From: Dendrophyllia cribrosa
Taxonomy: Eukaryota > Cnidaria > Anthozoa > Scleractinia > Dendrophylliidae
Direction of reading: 5' to 3'
Assembly (NCBI GenBank): GCA_024195265.1
Contig: JAJLRJ010000010.1
Span: forward strand, 21,671,284-21,735,283
DNA: 64,000 nucleotides
Shown here: positions 56,001 to 64,000 of the stretch, piece by piece
Layout: each line of letters opens with the position of its first letter
Numbering within the stretch: position 1 is the stretch's first letter
Translations under genes and position numbers: made by a program
The notes under the pieces: model-generated
What the model was told of the DNA's origin: nothing
Database searches by the model: none
The model's input: only the letters and a program-made list of their open reading frames with translations

Positions 56001-58355
56001 ATGAGCAAATGTCATCTTTTAAGATCTTTTCATGCTTTTTAAAAAAAAAGGCAACAATTATTGAGAGAAATTTTCAAGGAATCTCCCATAATTTCCTGTA
56101 GAAAGGGAAAGTCTGTAAAATACATACTCGATAGAGCTAAACTATGATGTGAAGGTCATAGATACAACGTATCGACCAATAGGAGTCGCGTTTGGTCTGT
56201 CATTATTATTAACAATCATCGTTTTAAAATTTCGAAAATACTCCATAGTCTTCGGAAATATCGAAAAAAGGTCATCGGTATAAACACTCGCATGAACATC
56301 GGACAATTTTCTCGAAATTCATTGCAATTAATGCTGAGCTATTAACAAATCTTCGTTGTTCAATTTTTTTCTAACCCATTTTGCTGCGCTTATTCGTAAC
56401 AAAAACGTTGAACACTCGCATCCATGACAGCTATCATATTTCAATATACCTTTAATTCAATGGAAGGAAACGATCCGTGTTTGTGCCTGCTTTATTTAAA
56501 TGTACAATTTTCCACTGCTATATATAACGGTGCTTTCCCTACAATGATGATCGGCTATTACTTTTTCGGTTCTTAAAAAAAAAAATATAGTCTCTGTTCT
56601 GATAAAAGCCAATTCTTCCTGTCAATTGCAATGTTTCAAAAGTCGAATTTTGTTGGTTTTACTGGGCTAGGACACTTGTCAAATATGAATTTAAAAACGC
56701 TTTTTTTTTTTACTCGATCCAAATTTAAATTATAAAACATTTTTGGGCGATAATTGAGGAAACCCTGTAAATTTAACTGGCAAAATCGAAGAAAATTTTG
56801 TTTTCCTACCAATCGCCAATTCTCGTTAAATAGTTTCACTTACACCAGCATAAAATAATATGACTGGGTGAACAGCGTCTTTTTTTTCTTGGTTGTGTCC
56901 ATTGTCAATAAAGCACTGAAAATGTAACCCTAACTTTGAGACAGCTGCAAATGTGTTCATCATTTCAAACATAGCAAGGTGTTTCGAGACGTATTACATT
57001 GCATTCTCTTTAATCGTTACCCATTATGATCATTTTATGTCCATAAAACTGGTAAAATATAAGAACATACTTTATCTTTGTAACATAAAACTTTGTGACA
57101 TTCTAGATTTGTTTCTCAGAAACTGAGTTACGGTCCAGTAAAAGTAACAGGTCTTTTATTGCTTATAAAAGTGTTTTTTCCTTTGATTTAGGCTAAACGC
57201 GCACATTTCATTTTTGGCAGCAATATTTTGCTCAATGGAATGTTATCGTATAAATTGCGTTTTATGCCTTCACACCGTACACCTGTAACTTTGCTTTATT
57301 TGCGCATTTGTTTACAGTTAAAATACTCAGCGCGTTCCGCTTATCATTTGAGAATGACTTTCATTAATCAGGAACGGATTGCATTATTGAAAATTCGGGT
57401 TTAAAATTGATTATTGGAATCTTCCAACGGTAGCCTCATAGATAATTAACGAATGCTGATTGGTTTGTTATTGGCATCAGGCGAATGTTCGCGTGAAAGC
57501 AGGCAACAGTTGGCGGTTTGACTCATCTGACCTGTTCGCTCAACAAAAATTCATCACTGAGTAATTTTTTTGACGTAAAGAAGCTCTGCATTTATAAAAC
57601 TGTGAAGAAAAATTCTTAAAATGCTAGTGTGCTGGCTCTGAAAGAGAAATGTTCACGAAAGTGAAGACAATTTCATATGAAGTCCAAGCGACTGAATTCA
57701 CTGAAAAGAACAGCGGCCAACGGTTGCGTATTTTGCCTGTGAACTGTGGACTGATGTCAGTAAGTAAACCAATCAACATTCGTTACTTCGAATGAGGCTA
57801 CCGTTGGAAGATTCGGCAACAATAATTTTAAACCTAAAATTTGATTTCAATAATGCAATCCGTTTCATATTAATGAAAGTCATTCCCAAATGATAAGCGG
57901 AAGGCGCTGAGTATTTTGACTGTATTTTTTTTATCATTTAGACTTATAGTCAAAGAAAATTCAAAGTCACAGGTAGTCGCGATCGACTTATTAATGCAAC
58001 AATATTTCTTTTCCTCTGATCAATTTTTCTTTAATAGAAAGATCAGCATCTTCGTTGTTCAAATTCCTAGACAAAACGTTTGTTCTTTGCTGCATTACAA
58101 CATGTACAATAGTCATAACAAGTCGTGTTTCTCCTTAGGGATATCGTGCTATCAATTCTATTATTTTAACAATTTAACGACCTTTTTACCTTTACTGTTA
58201 GTTGATACACCCTAAACTGTTGTTAGCATTTAATATTTTAGATACCCTAGTCGTGAACCTCTGACTAACTTTAACATAAAATAAAAGATTTTCGTCGACT
58301 TACCAATCTCTACTGAAAGTTGTAACAGAAGGAAAAGTCGCAACAGACCGTTCAT
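37729..58355 (-). CDS. Gene B: secreted protein with 3 discoidin, 3 TSP1 and 2 Cys-rich modules
   Basis: Thirteen exons (58355-58304, 52066-51999, 51852-51595, 50840-50699, 50365-50004, 47603-47462, 46250-45907, 44236-44095, 43101-42925, 41031-40855, 40697-40521, 39467-39174, 38036-37729) total 2643 bases, an exact multiple of three, giving 880 residues and TAA. The predicted order is signal peptide 1-17, F5/8C at 18-173, 174-341 and 342-503, TSP1 at 504-562, 563-621 and 622-680, and Cys-rich modules at 681-778 and 779-880. Every module is bounded by phase-1 introns, the classic exon-shuffling class. With no transmembrane segment, it is expected to be extracellular matrix or secreted. F5/8C plus TSP1 proteins are known in coral skeletal matrix (coadhesin) and in cell adhesion; the role here is inference. 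Confidence 0.85.
38654..38935. mobile_element. MITE, GAGCAGTTTTCA family, copy 2
   Basis: Lies in the last intron of gene B. Inverted ends GAGCAGTTTTCAATAGAGTG and, reversed, GAGCAGTTTTCATTTGAGTA. It is in inverted orientation to the copy at 1997-2261 and is better preserved. No clear target duplication. Confidence 0.75.
39174..39467 (-). CDS. Gene B exon 12: Cys-rich module 1
   Basis: 294 bp, phase 1 to 1, acceptor TTTACAG and donor GTAAGT. Codes [56 protein letters not shown], then [11 protein letters not shown]. Same module class as the last exon. Confidence 0.83.
39468..40520. other. Intron 11; nothing recognised
   Basis: Unique-looking A+T-rich intron sequence without repeats that I can place. 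Confidence 0.4.
40521..40697 (-). CDS. Gene B exon 11: TSP1 repeat 3
   Basis: 177 bp, phase 1 to 1. Codes [44 protein letters not shown]. Six Cys and the R-x-R layering residues of TSP type 1 are present; the second Trp of the WxxW motif is Tyr. Donor GTAAGA. Confidence 0.88.
40855..41031 (-). CDS. Gene B exon 10: TSP1 repeat 2
   Basis: 177 bp, phase 1 to 1. Codes [53 protein letters not shown]. It is very similar to repeat 3, including Tyr at the second Trp position, which suggests a recent exon duplication. Donor GTGAGT. Confidence 0.88.
41661..41868 (+). pseudogene. N-terminal fragment of an integrase-like (rve-type) transposase
   Basis: Codes [65 protein letters not shown], and is then cut by the MITE at 41869. 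The KREIIxxYFxxGFxxxxI and ISLxTLKRxLxxYxLxRR pattern is what I recall from the start of metazoan 'integrase core domain' transposases (possibly IS3EU-type). The catalytic part is absent. Confidence 0.5.
41869..42303. mobile_element. CAGTCAAAATACTCA MITE, copy 2, right end lost
   Basis: Starts after TA with CAGTCAAAATACTCAGCGCG and follows the 16122-16758 copy to CATGTGAACTTTTGA, then passes directly into the host element's inverted end. Confidence 0.7.
42925..43101 (-). CDS. Gene B exon 9: TSP1 repeat 1
   Basis: 177 bp, phase 1 to 1. Codes [52 protein letters not shown]. It keeps the full WxxW motif, a known site of C-mannosylation in TSP1 domains. Acceptor TTTTTAAAG, donor GTAAAC. Confidence 0.88.
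43190..44060. repeat. Strand-asymmetric GGTTGGTTG tract
   Basis: About 870 bases of plus-strand sequence composed almost only of G and T words (GGTTGGTTGGTT, TTTGGTCAGGAG, TTGATTGG), so C/A-rich in the gene B transcript. Longer motifs such as GAGTTTGGTCAGGAGNGGTT recur at about 110-200-base spacing, suggesting an eroded minisatellite. It fills the intron between discoidin 3 and TSP1. Confidence 0.75.
44095..44236 (-). CDS. Gene B discoidin 3, exon c
   Basis: 142 bp, phase 0 to 1, acceptor TTTTCAAG and donor GTAAGA. Codes [47 protein letters not shown]. These match the final strands of F5/8C (F-x-G-N-x-D-like start, RYIRI, YGC end). It has no ATG start and is easy to miss. The phases fit both neighbours. 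Confidence 0.85.
44354..44771. mobile_element. TA-flanked MITE with a 35-bp internal duplication
   Basis: Inverted ends TTTCCTAGAATAATAGCCG and, reversed, TTTCCTCGAATAATAGCCG between TA dinucleotides. Inside, TTTGGTGAAAATATTTGAAA-TGATCGCCCAAATCA is repeated in tandem (44413-44484), and CGATTAATCGCC words recur. Confidence 0.75.
44772..45906. other. Intron 7 remainder; nothing recognised
   Basis: The 75-codon ORF at 45584 has no support. No repeat family identified. Confidence 0.35.
45907..46250 (-). CDS. Gene B discoidin 3, exon a+b
   Basis: 344 bp, phase 1 to 0, acceptor TTTAACAG and donor GTACAG. Codes [91 protein letters not shown]. In domains 2 and 3 the a and b parts are one exon, while domain 1 has an intron between them. 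Confidence 0.88.
46824..47319. mobile_element. MITE with GGCCCTGATTACAT ends and ACCGGT repeats
   Basis: Inverted ends GGCCCTGATTACAT and ATGTAATCAGGGCC, with many copies of AGACCGGTNCGA/ACCGGTCTGA inside (for example 46857, 47152, 47279). Lies in a gene B intron. No clear target duplication. A degraded relative of the 48099-49644 element lies just to the left (46640-46810). Confidence 0.75.
47462..47603 (-). CDS. Gene B discoidin 2, exon c
   Basis: 142 bp, phase 0 to 1, acceptor TTTGCAG and donor GTAAGA. Codes [48 protein letters not shown]. Confidence 0.88.
48099..49644. mobile_element. TA-flanked Tc1/mariner-type element, 1.5 kb, no transposase
   Basis: Inverted ends CACTGGACAAAACAATTGAG and the exact inverse, between TA dinucleotides (48097-48098 and 49645-49646). 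The ends also share ATTCCAnTAAAAA subterminally. Inside lie a CTCACTCACTCG tract (49071-49105), a tRNA-like SINE piece and the 23010-type repeat. No transposase ORF. Confidence 0.78.
49120..49345 (+). repeat. Dispersed repeat plus tRNA-derived SINE head
   Basis: 49120-49270 matches 23010-23180. It is followed by GTCGAGTGGTTTAGTGTCGG (box A-like) and GGAGGTGCTAGTTCAAGTC (box B-like, 49322-49341), spaced as in a tRNA gene. No intact cloverleaf is visible. Probably one SINE with an unusual order of parts. Confidence 0.5.
50004..50365 (-). CDS. Gene B discoidin 2, exon a+b
   Basis: 362 bp, phase 1 to 0, acceptor TTTCAG and donor GTATTC. Codes [100 protein letters not shown]. Confidence 0.9.
50699..50840 (-). 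CDS. Gene B discoidin 1, exon c
   Basis: 142 bp, phase 0 to 1, acceptor AATTTAG and donor GTAAGG. Codes [48 protein letters not shown]. Its first 30 bases match the left edge of the window. Confidence 0.9.
50993..51448. mobile_element. TTAA-flanked MITE in gene B, with empty site in gene A
   Basis: Inverted ends AGTGCACCTAAACCC and the inverse between TTAA (50989-50992 and 51449-51452). Gene A near 180-190 reads GAGAGTCCCTTAACAGTTTC without it. A half copy lies at 17395-17537. Confidence 0.88.
51595..51852 (-). CDS. Gene B discoidin 1, exon b
   Basis: 258 bp, phase 0 to 0, acceptor TTTCAG and donor GTGAGT. Codes [80 protein letters not shown]. Differs from the gene A exon almost only by replacement changes. 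Confidence 0.9.
51999..52066 (-). CDS. Gene B discoidin 1, exon a
   Basis: 68 bp, phase 1 to 0, acceptor CTTCAG and donor GTAGGT. Codes [23 protein letters not shown], identical in protein to gene A. Confidence 0.88.
53166..55060. mobile_element. 1.9-kb TTAA-flanked element inserted in gene B intron 1
   Basis: Ends AGTGCCTATGAAATGATTTT and, reversed, AGTGTCTATGAAATG between TTAA (53162-53165 and 55061-55064). Gene A at 4028-4040 shows the uninterrupted junction. Subterminal inverted similarity continues (TGGCTCCAATTTTT against AATTGGAGCCACTTTT). A 98-codon ORF at 53178 has no recognised domain, so it is non-autonomous. Confidence 0.82.
57315..57922. mobile_element. CAGTYAAAATACTCA MITE, copy 3, inserted in gene B intron 1
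   Basis: CAGTTAAAATACTCAGCGCG to CGCTGAGTATTTTGACTG between TA dinucleotides. Gene A near 6940-6950 lacks it. Compare 16122-16758. Confidence 0.85.
58304..58355 (-). CDS. Gene B exon 1: signal peptide
   Basis: Codes [17 protein letters not shown] plus one base, donor GTAAGT (phase 1). The ATG is the first after the predicted start site, in context CAAGATGA. It joins to GCDSALGM at 52066. Confidence 0.85.
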
Positions 58356-58401
58356 CTTGCAACCCAAGAACAAACTGATATCGTTTGTTGACACAATACC
58401 T

Positions 58402-58409
58402 TATTTATA
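58402..58409 (-). promoter_or_regulatory. TATA box of gene B
   Basis: TATAAATA 47 bases upstream of the ATG, with GATATTGG about 10 bases further upstream, conserved with gene A. Confidence 0.65.
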
Positions 58410-59197
58410 CAGACCAATATCCATTTTAACTTGGTCATGCTATAAAAACTAATTTGTCAAGCTATACACAATGAGGTGTCAAGATGTTTTGTTTGCCTAT
58501 TCGATTCAGTTAACAAATTCAACATTGTAAGCGAGAAAATACATGCTTATTAAAATAACATTTCTGTTTATTTTTTCTTCTATTTTTGTGTGTGTGTAAA
58601 TTAATTATTAGCAGACATGGTTTTTAACTCGTGTATACACGAAGCATAATGAAGTTATATATATTTTGAAATAATACCAAAAATTATTCTCAGTTTCTTT
58701 GGGGTTTTCTTCATCCATCAAACTTGCCTCCTTCACTTCTGAAGATTTTCGCAAGCGTTAAAAGTATACCCTTACAACAATAACATTAAACCTTAATTTA
58801 TAACAAATCCATAAATATATTTTGGCATTTTTCTTCTCACAGGAAGTTTTTTTTAATATAATCATCCCCGAGGCTAACATGACCAAGAAGCTAAATTAAG
58901 CAAATACCGAAATGGTTGAAATGTATCCAAGGAACAAATTATTTTCTGAGGTTAACTTCCGGATCTGTTTTTAGTGCACTTTAAGCCGCACATAAGCTGC
59001 ACTTTAACTCGAAGTCATATGTGTGAATTTATTATCAGCACGCATGGTTTTATCGTTTCTCTGCGGAACGTTATAGCAGAAATCAAAATAAAAAAGGTTT
59101 TATTTTATAATACTGAAAATTCTTCTGGTTTTTATTGCATCTTACTTCTCACAGGAAGTATATTTTTTAATCATGATATTCATCCTCGAGGCTAATA
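58410..59197. other. Upstream region of gene B; no gene
   Basis: 58410-58700 is duplicated at 62422-62830. 58985-59200 appears inverted upstream of gene A (7463-7661). The motif CTTCTCACAGGAAGT occurs twice (58838, 59146), each before a CGAGGCTAA stretch, so an older local duplication is likely. Confidence 0.5.
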
Positions 59198-59361
59198 AAC
59201 GCGGGGTCGGGGCCCGGGTCAGGGTGGGATTAGGTCTAGGATTAGGTATTGGATTAAATATAATCCCTTTCCCTAATCCTAACACTATTCCTAATTCCAT
59301 ACCTAATCCTAGACCTAATCCCACCCCGACCCCGGCCCCGACCCCGCGTTTTACTGACACC
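59198..59361. repeat. 164-bp palindromic insertion with GGATTAGG words
   Basis: One arm reads AACGCGGGGTCGGGG...GGGTGGGATTAGGTCTAGGA-TTAGGTATTGGATTA and the other is its inverse. Direct repeats CTAATA (59192-59197 and 59362-59367) flank it. GC-rich tips with GATTAGG-rich inner arms. Likely a small foldback element; no coding. Confidence 0.7.
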
Positions 59362-60840
59362 CTAATATGACTAAGAAATTAAAATAAGCAAATACCGGAA
59401 TTGTTAAAATGTATTGTTATCGATCGGCTGTTGTGCTTTAATTTTCAATTGTAGGCAAACATGCTGCAGGAATTTTTATTTCACTATCTCTATTGATGTT
59501 ATAAGGATGAATTCTGATGTGGATGGCCTCTTTTAGCCTACGGATGTACCAGTGTGGATCACGATCAGAAAAATTAACCTAGTTTCAAAATAGGAATGTG
59601 CCCGTTCTTGTCAGCATGTTAAGAAACCAGGGAGACGAACCAACGTGCCAGCTCACATTACTTAAACGGTTGCATTACATAACACAACACTTACAATTTT
59701 ACAAACGGAAATACTGCTTCTTTTTTGTTGTCATGTCATATTGTATCTCACAGCAAGTCTTACCGTTATGCTATAACTGTGCCGCTTTTACAAGAAATGT
59801 AAATACGTTAATTCTTTCGTTAGCATTCCTGAAAACTAGCAACTGGATAAGAACTCCCCGTTGGTAACAATGTTTTCCGTTTTTGTTTATTTTTTAGGTC
59901 AAAATTTGTTCTAGCTATTTTCTTACTATAGGTATTATTATTACTATATTACTAAGAAGGCATAGTGCATTTTCTGTGTGTGAAATTTATTACATCTTAT
60001 ACAGGATGGATAAAATATGAGCGGCAGAACAGTATGGATATTTACAATGGCAAGTCGCAGGAGAACCATTGTAAATATTAATATATACAGTTCTGGACCC
60101 GGTTGTTCTAAAGGTGGATAGTCCTATGCACCGGATAAATTACTATCCAGCAGATAACAGAAAGGATTTTGTTATATTTACCACCGGATAGTGATTTATC
60201 CGGTAGATGGCCATATCCACCTTTTGAACAACTGGGGCCTGCTCTCGGCGAATATTTTACCTTTCTTGTCAAGACCAATAACGATGATAGCAAGTTTCTT
60301 GTTTGTTAATTGATACAAGCATTGTATCTCACTGGAAATCAGTGTTTTACTTGTAAATGTATAGCTTTTAAAGAAATGCAAATACGCAATCATTAAACCA
60401 ACTGGATAAGTACCGTTTTTGATAATGAACGGGTATCTTTCAGCGAATCTTGTCGCCATCTTTTATTTCGATCGCTGAACTTCAGATCGGCCACCATATA
60501 AAGAGGGAGTGTTCGTGTCTTTCGTTATCCACGTGTTTCATACGTACAGCTCATTCGGTTTTGTTCACTGGCGATTTTCTTGAAAAAGGAAATGTGATCA
60601 CTAGAAGTTATAATTGAAACCAACATAATGTAAAATATGAAAACGCATTCAGGCATTCCAGTAAGCTAGCAACTAGATAAGAACTTCCTGTTGGTAACGA
60701 TGTTTTCTTCTTTGAAGTTTTCGAAATACTGAAGGGGGTATTTTTAGCGAATCCGTAATCTTATTATCTTATTTCAGTAAGGGACGGACCATTAAAAAAG
60801 TGATGGGAGGGGGAATCAAAAAGGCAAAGACAACACATCT
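59362..60840. other. Continuation of the duplicated segment
   Basis: 59526-59880 and 60627-60780 match 7662-7960, 9030-9095 and 10441-10620. Between them lie a foldback at about 60010-60085 and a MITE at 60095-60239. No gene seen. Confidence 0.5.
60095..60239. mobile_element. Short foldback MITE (GTTGTTCAAAAGGTGGATA type)
   Basis: GGACCCGGTTGTTCTAAAGG at the left and GGCCCCAGTTGTTCAAAAGG on the reverse at the right. The interior is CACCGGATAAATCACTATCC-like and palindromic throughout, about 145 bp. Confidence 0.7.
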
Positions 60841-61158
60841 AAAAATACCACTGTGAAGAATGATGATATCAATATGTTACGTTTATGTCAAACGGGCTCA
60901 AATTGTGCCGGTCTACAATCGAAACATCTTCGGAATTTCCTCCAAAATTTTCGGACATCTTCGGTAGTCTTCGGAAAACTGTTTAAAACTTCGTAATTAG
61001 TCATTTAATATATGTAATAAACAAAACAAGTACTAGCCTGTTATGGCTTCACTTGCCGACACGTTGTTTTGTCAAATTCGGAAAAAAATTCAAACGCAGT
61101 TGGTCTACCGAATAAATTCTCCTCGATAGGAAAACTTTCTTTGCTTTGTACAATTTAA

Positions 61159-61881
61159 GGTTACAGTGTACCTTCGGGGGTGTCTCCAGTATAACAGCTC
61201 TAGCGTCTTAAGATTACACTTAATATACCTAAACCCAGATATCAAATTAAAGCTTATAGAGCTGGCTATCTAAATGTGGAAACCCTTTGGTAATCAAACG
61301 AATTGTCGAATTTTTTACGACGTCTAAATTCGAACGTCCGAATCAGCTTTAAAACGCTATAACTCAAAGCGATTATTGTATTTTGCTAATTTGATTTGTT
61401 CTCGGATTTCCGGACCTGAAGCGCTAAAAAAAACATGTCGGCGATTTCCCATATTCAATTGCAGTGAAAAGTTACAGAATATTTTCGAAAAAGGGAGAAA
61501 ACAAATTGAAGTGATCGCACGGAAATGGCTCTTGACGAAAAAGTCTTCGGAAATAAGAAATTCGCTGAAACATTTTGTTGATTATATGTCAGCCTAGCTT
61601 GTGTCCAAATTTGAGGAAAATCGAACAAATTCCCTTTGAGTTGTAGCTCTTTAAAGTGTCCCCTACAAGCGAAAAATGAACTTTGAGAAAACAGCGCTTA
61701 GAAAAACATATCGCTTCATAAACAAACTCCGCCCACAAAAGTTATACCGTCATTTCTCCGTCAATTTTCACAATTTTTCGATAATTTTTTTTTTTGGATG
61801 AAAGTTCATTCTGTAAACTTTATTTTGACGCCAAAAAAAAAATTTCAATACATTTTCGATCTGAAGGTATACACTGTAACC
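61159..61881. mobile_element. TTAA-flanked element, 723 bp, non-autonomous
   Basis: Ends GGTTACAGTGTACCTTC and, reversed, GGTTACAGTGTATACCTTC between TTAA (61155-61158 and 61882-61885). The tandem copy at 63150-63165 reads GTACGATTTAAAACAAGCAG without it. The 73-codon ORF inside is unremarkable. Confidence 0.85.
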
Positions 61882-62372
61882 TTAAAACAAGCAGTGAGAA
61901 CTGCTATTTAAAAAAAAACACACATCTATTGTGAAGAATCGGCGATGAAATTTAGAATAAATTAACAATATGACAATATGCTTATCAACACGATCGATAA
62001 GTATTTTGCTATTTAACCCTGCAAGAGCTCTTTAAAAAATGAAAATAAACGAAATCGGCACAAAAGCGTAAGAAACATTTATGCTACATTTCTAAGTAAA
62101 AAGCCGCAATCAGTTTTCTCAAGCAAAATACTTACTTATGATCACATATTTAATTTACAATTAAATGAAAATTTTATCTTGAACTTAATGTTTTCACACT
62201 TCAAATTGGTATGCTACCATAAAAAGAAAAAAGTGTTCTTAAAATGTCTTCTACATTTTCATATAACGATCCTTCAAATCCTATTATTATGTTCATTACT
62301 CAAAATGCATGCTTAAGGCAAAAGGTAAAGTTACACACAAGGCACAGACGGCCAACACGGCGACTGGAGCAC

Positions 62373-62830
62373 AACCCAAGACCAAACTGATATCGTTTGT
62401 TGACACGATACCTTATTTATACAGACCAATATCCATTTTAACTTGGTCATGCTCTAAAAACTAATTTGTCAAGCTATAAACAATGAGGTGTTAAAATGTT
62501 TTGTTTGCCTATTCGATTCAGTTAACAAATTCAACATTGCAAGTGAGCAAATGCATGCTTAAAATAATATTTCTGTTTTCTTTCATGTACGTTCAACCTT
62601 TCGGCACAAGTGGTCTCACTTGTACATTTTGCAAAGTCTAATCATATTAAAAGATATGATAAGCAAATCTTATTGAAAGAAGCATCGTTGCTGTTTACAT
62701 TTTTTTATTGTCTAAGCCGTTGTGTGAATTAATTATTAGCAAATATGGTTTTAACTCGTGAATACATGAAACGTAATGAAGTTATATTTTTTTAAATAAT
62801 ACCGAAAATTATTCTGGTTTTCTTTGTTTT
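62373..62830 (-). promoter_or_regulatory. Orphan copy of the gene B promoter
   Basis: Matches 58370-58700, including TATAAATA at 62414-62421 and the CCAAT-like element. Similarity ends right at the 5' UTR (CCAAGACCAAACTGATATCG kept). The ATG and signal peptide are replaced by CAACACGGCGACTGGAGCAC and following sequence. No coding exon lies downstream within reach. Confidence 0.6.
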
Positions 62831-63531
62831 TTTTTTTGTTTTTTTTTTTGGCATTTTACTTCTCACATATTTCAACACATCTAAAAATATCAATTTTATT
62901 TTTCCACTGCGAAGAATAATGATATCAATATTTTACGTTTATGTCAAACGAGCTCAAATTGTGTCGGTCTACAATCGAAACATCTTCGGATTTTCCACGA
63001 AAATCTTCGGACATTTTCGGCAGTCTTCGGAAAACTGTTTAAAACTTTGTGTGTCGTTTATGTAATAAACAAAACTCAAACTCAGAACAAATTCAAACGC
63101 AATTGGTCGACCAAATAAAATCCTTTTGATAGGAAAACTTTCTTTGCATTGTACGATTTAAAACAAGCAGTGAGGACTGCGATAAAAAAAAAAAAACATC
63201 TGTTGCGAAGAATCGGCAATTGACAATGTGAACGATATCCTTAACAACACGATCGATAAATCTTTTGCTATTTAACCCTGCATTTTCCTGTAATGCTCCT
63301 TCAAATCCAATTATAATGTTCATTGCTCAAAATGCATGCTTAAGATACTGAAGGTGAAGTTATACACGAGCCACAGACGGCCACTGACACGGCTGGAGCA
63401 CAACCCGGTTTCTGTAGCACGACATATATGCGCACAGATCGCATGTTTCATGACGCTTTACATACACTTATGAGAATGAGACGTCAGCGCCTCAGGCAGC
63501 CGCTATCGGTAACTTAAGGAGTATTTATACT

Positions 63532-63539
63532 CCCCCAAG
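63532..63539. promoter_or_regulatory. TATAAATA box in a small palindrome
   Basis: GGAGTATTTATACTCC contains the TATAAATA octamer on the minus strand. An ATG about 100 bases downstream opens an unsupported ORF. It could be a promoter or chance. Confidence 0.25.
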
Positions 63540-63970
63540 ATCATTATGTCACTGGTATCCATTTATACACATGGGTTTCTGGCCCTGTGTTCGTGCAAAT
63601 ATTGTACGGATGTATAAAAAGTAGATATTTTTCTTCTTGGAAAATGTCTTAATCTTTGTGATCTTAAGGTGCATGAGTCTTATAGATGTTTATCACGTGC
63701 TATTAGAACAAAGCCTTTGGAATATAAAATGAGCCTTAGGTTGTAAAGCTGCAAAAAGTAATATCTTAGTATGATTCCTCTATTTAATTTGGTAAGCTTA
63801 CGCACGTTTGACATTGCAATTAGTCTTTCAGTAAGAGCTTTGAGGTCTGCATGCAATCGAATGATTCAAGATTGGCAATAAAACATCAGTCTAACAGGGC
63901 GCCTCTCGCTTAGCTAAATTCCTCAAAAGTCCATGTTATAAAAGGAATGGCAAAAAGTGGTTATACATAC

Positions 63971-64000
63971 CTATCTCAGCCACCACAGCAATCGCAGCAA
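63971..64000 (-). CDS. Possible further signal-peptide exon at the window edge
   Basis: The minus strand reads AAIAVVAEI plus one base and then GTATGT. Ending EI-G at a phase-1 donor copies the end of gene A and B exon 1 (SVEI-G). It could be an alternative upstream first exon of gene B or exon 1 of a third gene. The start lies outside the window. Confidence 0.4.
   Translation of the reverse strand: MLRLLWWLR

Larger units (their letters stand above)
52067..58303. other. Gene B intron 1
   Basis: 6.2 kb, homologous throughout to gene A intron 1 but lacking its insertions at 948, 1997, 2472, 4187 and 5461, and carrying its own at 53166 and 57315. (ATT)n/(AAT)n repeat at 52390-52430. The ORF-like fossil described at 6490 has its counterpart at about 56830-57010. 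No exon with matching phase was found. Confidence 0.6.
60841..63400. repeat. Local tandem duplication, unit about 2 kb
   Basis: 60841-61158 matches 62886-63155 (TGATGATATCAATATGTTAC, CAATCGAAACATCTTCGGA, CGGAAAACTGTTTAAAACTT). 61886-62360 matches 63159-63395 in part (ACACGATCGATAA, TATTTAACCCTGCA, CACAGACGGCCA). The TTAA element at 61159 is only in the first copy. No gene seen. Confidence 0.65.

Noticed and set aside
59142..59370. Gly/Val- and Pro/Asn-rich ORFs on both strands
   Set aside because: They are produced by the GGATTAGG palindrome at 59198-59361.

Overview
The window is eukaryotic genomic DNA from an animal. It is A+T-rich, its exons are short with GT-AG introns, and it is dense with transposable elements. 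The predicted proteins (discoidin, thrombospondin type-1 and a Cys-rich 'CW-G-D-A-Y-YG' module) and the repeat families fit an anthozoan cnidarian, probably a stony coral. Species and order are inference.

Main content: two tandem paralogues of a secreted modular protein, both on the minus strand. Gene B (58355 down to 37729) appears complete. Thirteen coding exons join in phase without any gap to give 880 codons: signal peptide, three F5/8C (discoidin) domains, three TSP1 repeats, two Cys-rich WSC/PAN-like modules, stop. Gene A (7371 down to 1, running off the left edge) shows only its signal peptide and first discoidin domain. Roughly 1-10620 and 50813-60780 are copies of one ancestral segment. 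Each copy has gained its own transposons, so each serves as the empty site for the other.

Between the genes: 10695-22192 is bounded by matching inverted ends and built of unusual TTTAAA-rich subterminal repeats. It contains a zinc-finger hAT-like element, MITEs, twin hairpins and a possible two-exon small secreted peptide gene on the plus strand. 22200-25500 holds fragments of Crypton/ZMYM-like, Harbinger-like and mariner-like genes. 26059-29080 is a young 5'-truncated LINE flanked by a 284-bp target duplication. 32330-35712 is an older, broken LINE on the minus strand. 35713-37728 lies downstream of gene B.

Right end (58356-64000): gene B promoter with a TATA box, a palindromic insertion, a local ~2 kb tandem duplication, an orphan copy of the gene B promoter, and at the very edge a possible further signal-peptide exon whose phase is compatible with gene B.

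Most striking signal: in the middle exon of discoidin domain 1 the two paralogues differ at 16 bases, 15 of them amino-acid changing. These fall mostly in the positions that correspond to the three ligand-binding spikes of F5/8C domains. The preceding exon has three differences, all silent.
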